Shown: positions 60,691 to 64,000 of the stretch, in pieces | Layout: each line of letters opens with the position of its first letter | Numbering within the stretch: position 1 is the first letter of the stretch | Assembly: GCA_029207755.1 (NCBI GenBank) | Contig: JARCOQ010000006.1 | Span: 9,890,513 to 9,954,512, forward strand | Length of the DNA: 64,000 bases | Direction of reading: 5' to 3' | From: Chamaea fasciata | Lineage: Eukaryota; Chordata; Aves; Passeriformes; Sylviidae | Translations under genes and position numbers: made by a program | The notes under the pieces: generated by a model | Seen by the model: the letters and a program-made list of their open reading frames with translations, nothing else | Databases searched by the model: none | Told to the model about the DNA's origin: nothing

Positions 60691-62454
60691 ACTGTCTCTG
60701 TATCTCAAAGCATATTTTTATGAGATTCTGGAAAGGAGCTGGTCGGGGATAATTGTTGCTGGAGACACTGAGAGGCACTGAAAGCACCAGCAGGCATTTT
60801 TTGACTAAACCCAAGAAATTCTTAAAATGTAAAACGCAGTGTGAAAGAAGGGGGGAAAAAAAAGAGAAGAAAAGAAAAAAGAAACCCCACTAACCTCCCC
60901 CAAACCCAAACTCTGCAGTTGTGAAGCCAAAGGAGCCCTCTGAAGACAGACTGTAAAGTCGACTCCCTGCAACGGAGAGTTCTTGCAATCAGAGAACACA
61001 CAAGTGAGAATTTTTTTCTTTCCTCATGACCTGGAAAAAAAGTCTTTGATATTCTGGAGGGAATTAGGAAAAAAAAAATTTGAAAGTGAGTGAACTTCAC
61101 TAACAGCCTTCTCCCCTTCCCTGCCCTTTGGCAAAAGGATATTTTCTGATGGAATGCTCTCCTGTTTGAAAATGCTTTTTGCTACCTATTAACTATTTTT
61201 CTGGAAGTTTCCTATCTCCTTTCTGAAGGTTAATCTGTCTGATTTATTCATATTTCTTAATGTCCAGAGTTTTACCTTATAGAAAACGACAAAATTAATT
61301 GTGTGGCTCAGAAAGGGGACTGGAAATGTGTGATGCTTGGGAGGGCCAACACATGCAGAAGATCTGTAGTAATATTTTATAAGTAACAACTTAAATCAGT
61401 AATGCATTTTTCTCAGTTACTTCTGGTAGGTTTTTACTTAGCTGGAAAATTCAGGAGTAAGTGACTAATAGGAGTTCTCTTGCCTAGGACACACCTCAGC
61501 CCTCAGATATTTTCCTCTGCCTCCAGAAGCTACCAGAAAGGAGATACATCCACATCAATAAAATCCTTTGCCTTATCTTATGAAATATAGATAGATTCAA
61601 AGCCTTTCCTCTGCAGCACTTAGCAGGTGAGCCTTATAAGCAATGTGGGGAGAAGAGCAGTCTTTTTCCTATATGGATTAGCACACAGGAAATTTTCTTC
61701 TCTTTTTAATTATTCTTCCCATTTAGTTATGTTTGAGGTCCCCTTTCATCCTCTGAGTGGGTAGAAGGCACCCTGAGAGTGGGAATGCCTCACTCCACAG
61801 CACGAGTGGTTCCTCAGCAATGCCTCCTCACGGAAGATTCTTGGATAACACATGGAAACAATTCAAACTCTCATCAGCTGCAAAAGTGGCTATAGCTTCC
61901 CATTAAAAAGAATTGTTTTTCATTGCCATTAAAAAAAAGAAGGATTTTCTTTTAATTTTTCATGTTTGCTCTACAGTTGAGACTTTTTCATGCACCTGTC
62001 AGTGTGGCAATGTTGCCTCAAGAATGAAATTTCCTCCAAGCATCTGTTTCAGCTGATTGAATATTCTCTTACTGTAGAAGACAAGTCCATTGTCTGATGA
62101 ATGCACGTGATGTAATTTTTGAACAACATGTCAAGGACTCCTACAGCTTGTGTATGCAAATTCTTTACATCTATGAAAGAGCCATCATCTTTGCATCTTG
62201 ATGGATCACTTTCAAGGGATGAGGCAGATAATTAATTTATTATATATATATTTGGTTGAAAACATAAAAGGGCTGTTTAACAGAGAGAACAATTAAGAAG
62301 ATGTGAAAAGTTTGCAGAATTAGAAGCACTGGCAATGCAAAGTGGGTTTCCTCACAAAGAGCTTTTGTCAGGGACACATTAATATTCTAGGTAAGTCCAG
62401 ACACTTCTAGGTTTTTTGTTGTGGCTTTTTATTCACGGTTTACTTTAGGTTGTC
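60691..62454. other. Single-copy non-coding stretch
   Basis: No element recognised. A short (TA)n run lies at about 62239-62251 and a purine-rich stretch at about 60849-60884. Confidence 0.55.
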
Positions 62455-62472
62455 TTTTTTTTTTTTTTTTTT
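62455..62472. repeat. Poly(T) tract
   Basis: T18 on the + strand. Confidence 0.95.
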
Positions 62473-62835
62473 GGTTGTCTGAGGTTTTACAGTAGCTGCT
62501 CTGAGATGTACAAATTACAGAGCTAAACACAAAATTAAGTGGAAATGGGAAATTAGTTTACTGTGCAGTACAGTCCGGCTGAAGGATGGCTGCAGTTCAC
62601 TTTCAGCTTGCTTCGAAAACAATGCTGCTGCAAAAGTAATCTTTGCAAGCTGACTCTCCTTTTCACTCTTCCAGAAAAGAAAAAAAGAAAACCAAACATT
62701 AAAAGGCTTGTTCTTAACTTGAATTGACTCGACATCATTACTTTGAGATAAAACCCAGGCTAAGACAAGGCAGTTTGGCACTTTAGCCCAGGTTGCCACT
62801 GTAAATTAGAGCCTTCCTGAGGAGACAGCCCCAGG

Positions 62836-62856
62836 CTGGTGTAAATCAGGAGCAGC
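62836..62856. repeat. Possible fragment of the ancient palindromic repeat
   Basis: 'ctggtgtaaatcaggagcag' closely resembles one arm of the palindromic repeat suggested at 58362-58430. Only about 20 bp are recognisable, so chance cannot be excluded. Confidence 0.22.
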
Positions 62857-62949
62857 CAGCCCAGGGGCTGGGACAGCGCCTCTGATCCACACAAACTTAC
62901 CAGCTCAGTGAATAGCAGAGCACAGGAGGTTGCTGTGGCTACAGAGGGA

Positions 62950-63100
62950 AAAAATACAAAACAAAAACCAAAACAAAACAAAAAAAACCAAACAAAAAAC
63001 CCCCCAAAAACCAAAAAACCCCACAACAAACAAACACACAAACAAAAAACCCCAAACAAACAAACAAACAAAAACAACAACAACAACAACAAAACCCCAA
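62950..63100. repeat. A/C-rich low-complexity tract, (CAAA)n and (CAA)n
   Basis: About 150 bp almost free of G and T on the + strand, with (CAAA)n and (CAA)n subrepeats. It produces Lys/Asn/Thr-rich and Phe/Val/Cys-rich pseudo-peptides on the two strands. Confidence 0.95.
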
Positions 63101-63897
63101 ACACCCCAACTTTTCCAGGAGTTTTCCCACAAATCAACAATGTCCAGTACTGGTGGATTTAGCAAACCTGCTTCAAGCTGGCATTTAAATGTGACTGACT
63201 GGGCAGGGTACACCACATCAAACAGCCCCACCAGGCTCAGATTATTTTGGTTGCAGCCTGTTTGCTTGCACACCCAGTCCTTTAGTGCCAGAAACTTTGG
63301 GTACTATGGTCCCAAAATGGCCAGAGACAAAGCAGCTCCGTCCTGGCTGAGCAATCCCAGGACCAAGGCACTGCTCAGTGCTACAGAAAATGTCCTGTGT
63401 TAATGCAAACCTGCTGCCTGCCCTGCCTTCAGTGAGCCTTTTCACAATTCTGTCTCTCAAGGCGGTTTGATAAACCTTCAGATCCATCCTGCATGAGCTG
63501 ACACAGAGATATTAAAGAATACTCTGGCTGCAGTAAAAGCACCTAATAACAGTTCCTTGGGGCTCTCCAAAACCGTGTTTATTTGATTTTTTTCTTCAAA
63601 CCACCACAAGTATCAGCATTCCAACATCAACCTCATGTATTGTGGAGTAATGCAAAGATTCCCTTTCGAGAGTTAAGTATTGTGGGCAGCTTATGGATTG
63701 TTTTTTTATTAAAACAACAGGGATTTTTCTTCATATGATGATTCATTCCATTTTCTTTCTGCTTTCATAGAAGAGAAAGTGGCAGAAACAATTCCAGGCA
63801 AGTTGCTTGGAGGACTCAAGACAGGTTGTGGTTGTCGTGGAAAGTGCAAAGGGCTCTTTAGCCACATGGTGAATAATCCTGAATGCAATTGGAATAA
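63101..63897. other. Single-copy non-coding stretch
   Basis: No feature recognised up to the terminal CR1. Confidence 0.55.
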
Positions 63898-64000
63898 TAG
63901 CAACAGACTGGTTTGGGTTGGAAGGGACCTTAAAGAACATCTTATTCCAAACCCCTGACATGGGCAGGGACACCTCCCCCTAGACCAGCTTATTTGCTGA
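63898..64000 (-). mobile_element. CR1 LINE 3' end, minus strand, runs off the window
   Basis: 'actggtttgggttggaaggg', 'accttaaagaacatcttatt' and 'catgggcagggacacctccc' are inverted CR1 3' sequence. It continues towards 'agaccag' at the window end. Confidence 0.93.

Noticed and set aside
62760..63403. Lys/Thr/Asn-rich and Phe/Val/Cys-rich frames of 120-157 codons
   Set aside because: They arise from the A/C-rich low-complexity tract at 62950-63100.
1..64000. tRNA or rRNA genes, CRISPR arrays, bacterial operons, replication origins
   Set aside because: I looked for cloverleaf-like A and B box pairs, spaced direct repeats and dense same-strand gene packing and saw none. The CR1 and LTR content shows this is avian nuclear DNA.

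Overview
The window looks like non-coding songbird (passerine) DNA, either intergenic or deep intronic. The main evidence is about two dozen fragments of CR1, the dominant avian LINE. Most are short 3' ends that close on the CR1 tail block (a 'cttccaacc' box followed by 'attctatg'-type repeats). There are also endogenous retrovirus solo LTRs of the kinds common in passerines. The base composition is AT-rich, with no bacterial-style gene packing. No open reading frame has the length, composition or splice context of a convincing host exon. The longest open frames come from a pentanucleotide satellite that has no stop codon in any frame.

Layout. 1-14.1 kb: mostly single-copy DNA with short CR1 pieces at 1.9, 3.2, 5.1, 5.8, 11.0 and 12.8 kb, and a small GC- and CpG-rich patch near 7.2 kb. 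14.12-14.44 kb: a perfect (CCCTT)n array of about 64 units. 15.5-16.4 kb: an ancient, heavily decayed CR1-group LINE, antisense to the + strand. 16.8-20.3 kb: a transposon cluster made of a CR1 split by a solo LTR, an ERVL-like LTR of a second family, and a second copy of the first LTR. 20.9-24.5 kb: a CR1 and then an AT-rich candidate conserved block. 24.57-25.04 kb: an intact ERVK-type solo LTR with a 6-bp target duplication. 25-41.7 kb: single-copy DNA with scattered CR1 pieces and a 23-bp minisatellite at 33.6 kb. 41.8-42.6 kb: another CR1 split by the same solo-LTR family. 42.6-51.7 kb: single-copy DNA, CR1 scraps, A-rich and T-rich tracts and a candidate conserved block near 49 kb. 51.68-51.93 kb: a fourth, internally deleted copy of the LTR family. 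52-64 kb: 12 kb of mostly single-copy DNA with microsatellites and traces of an older repeat, ending in a CR1 that runs off the window.

The most informative system here is the LTR family with termini TGATGCC...GGCATCA (17175-17632, 19898-20348, 41999-42435 and 51680-51927). Three copies have an exact 4-bp target duplication. The three undeleted copies share the same promoter order on the minus strand: inverted CCAAT, the octamer ATGCAAAT, then TATAAAA, with a poly(A) signal about 110 bp further on. The fourth copy has lost the octamer, the TATA box and the poly(A) signal in one deletion. All family names are from recognition without a database search.
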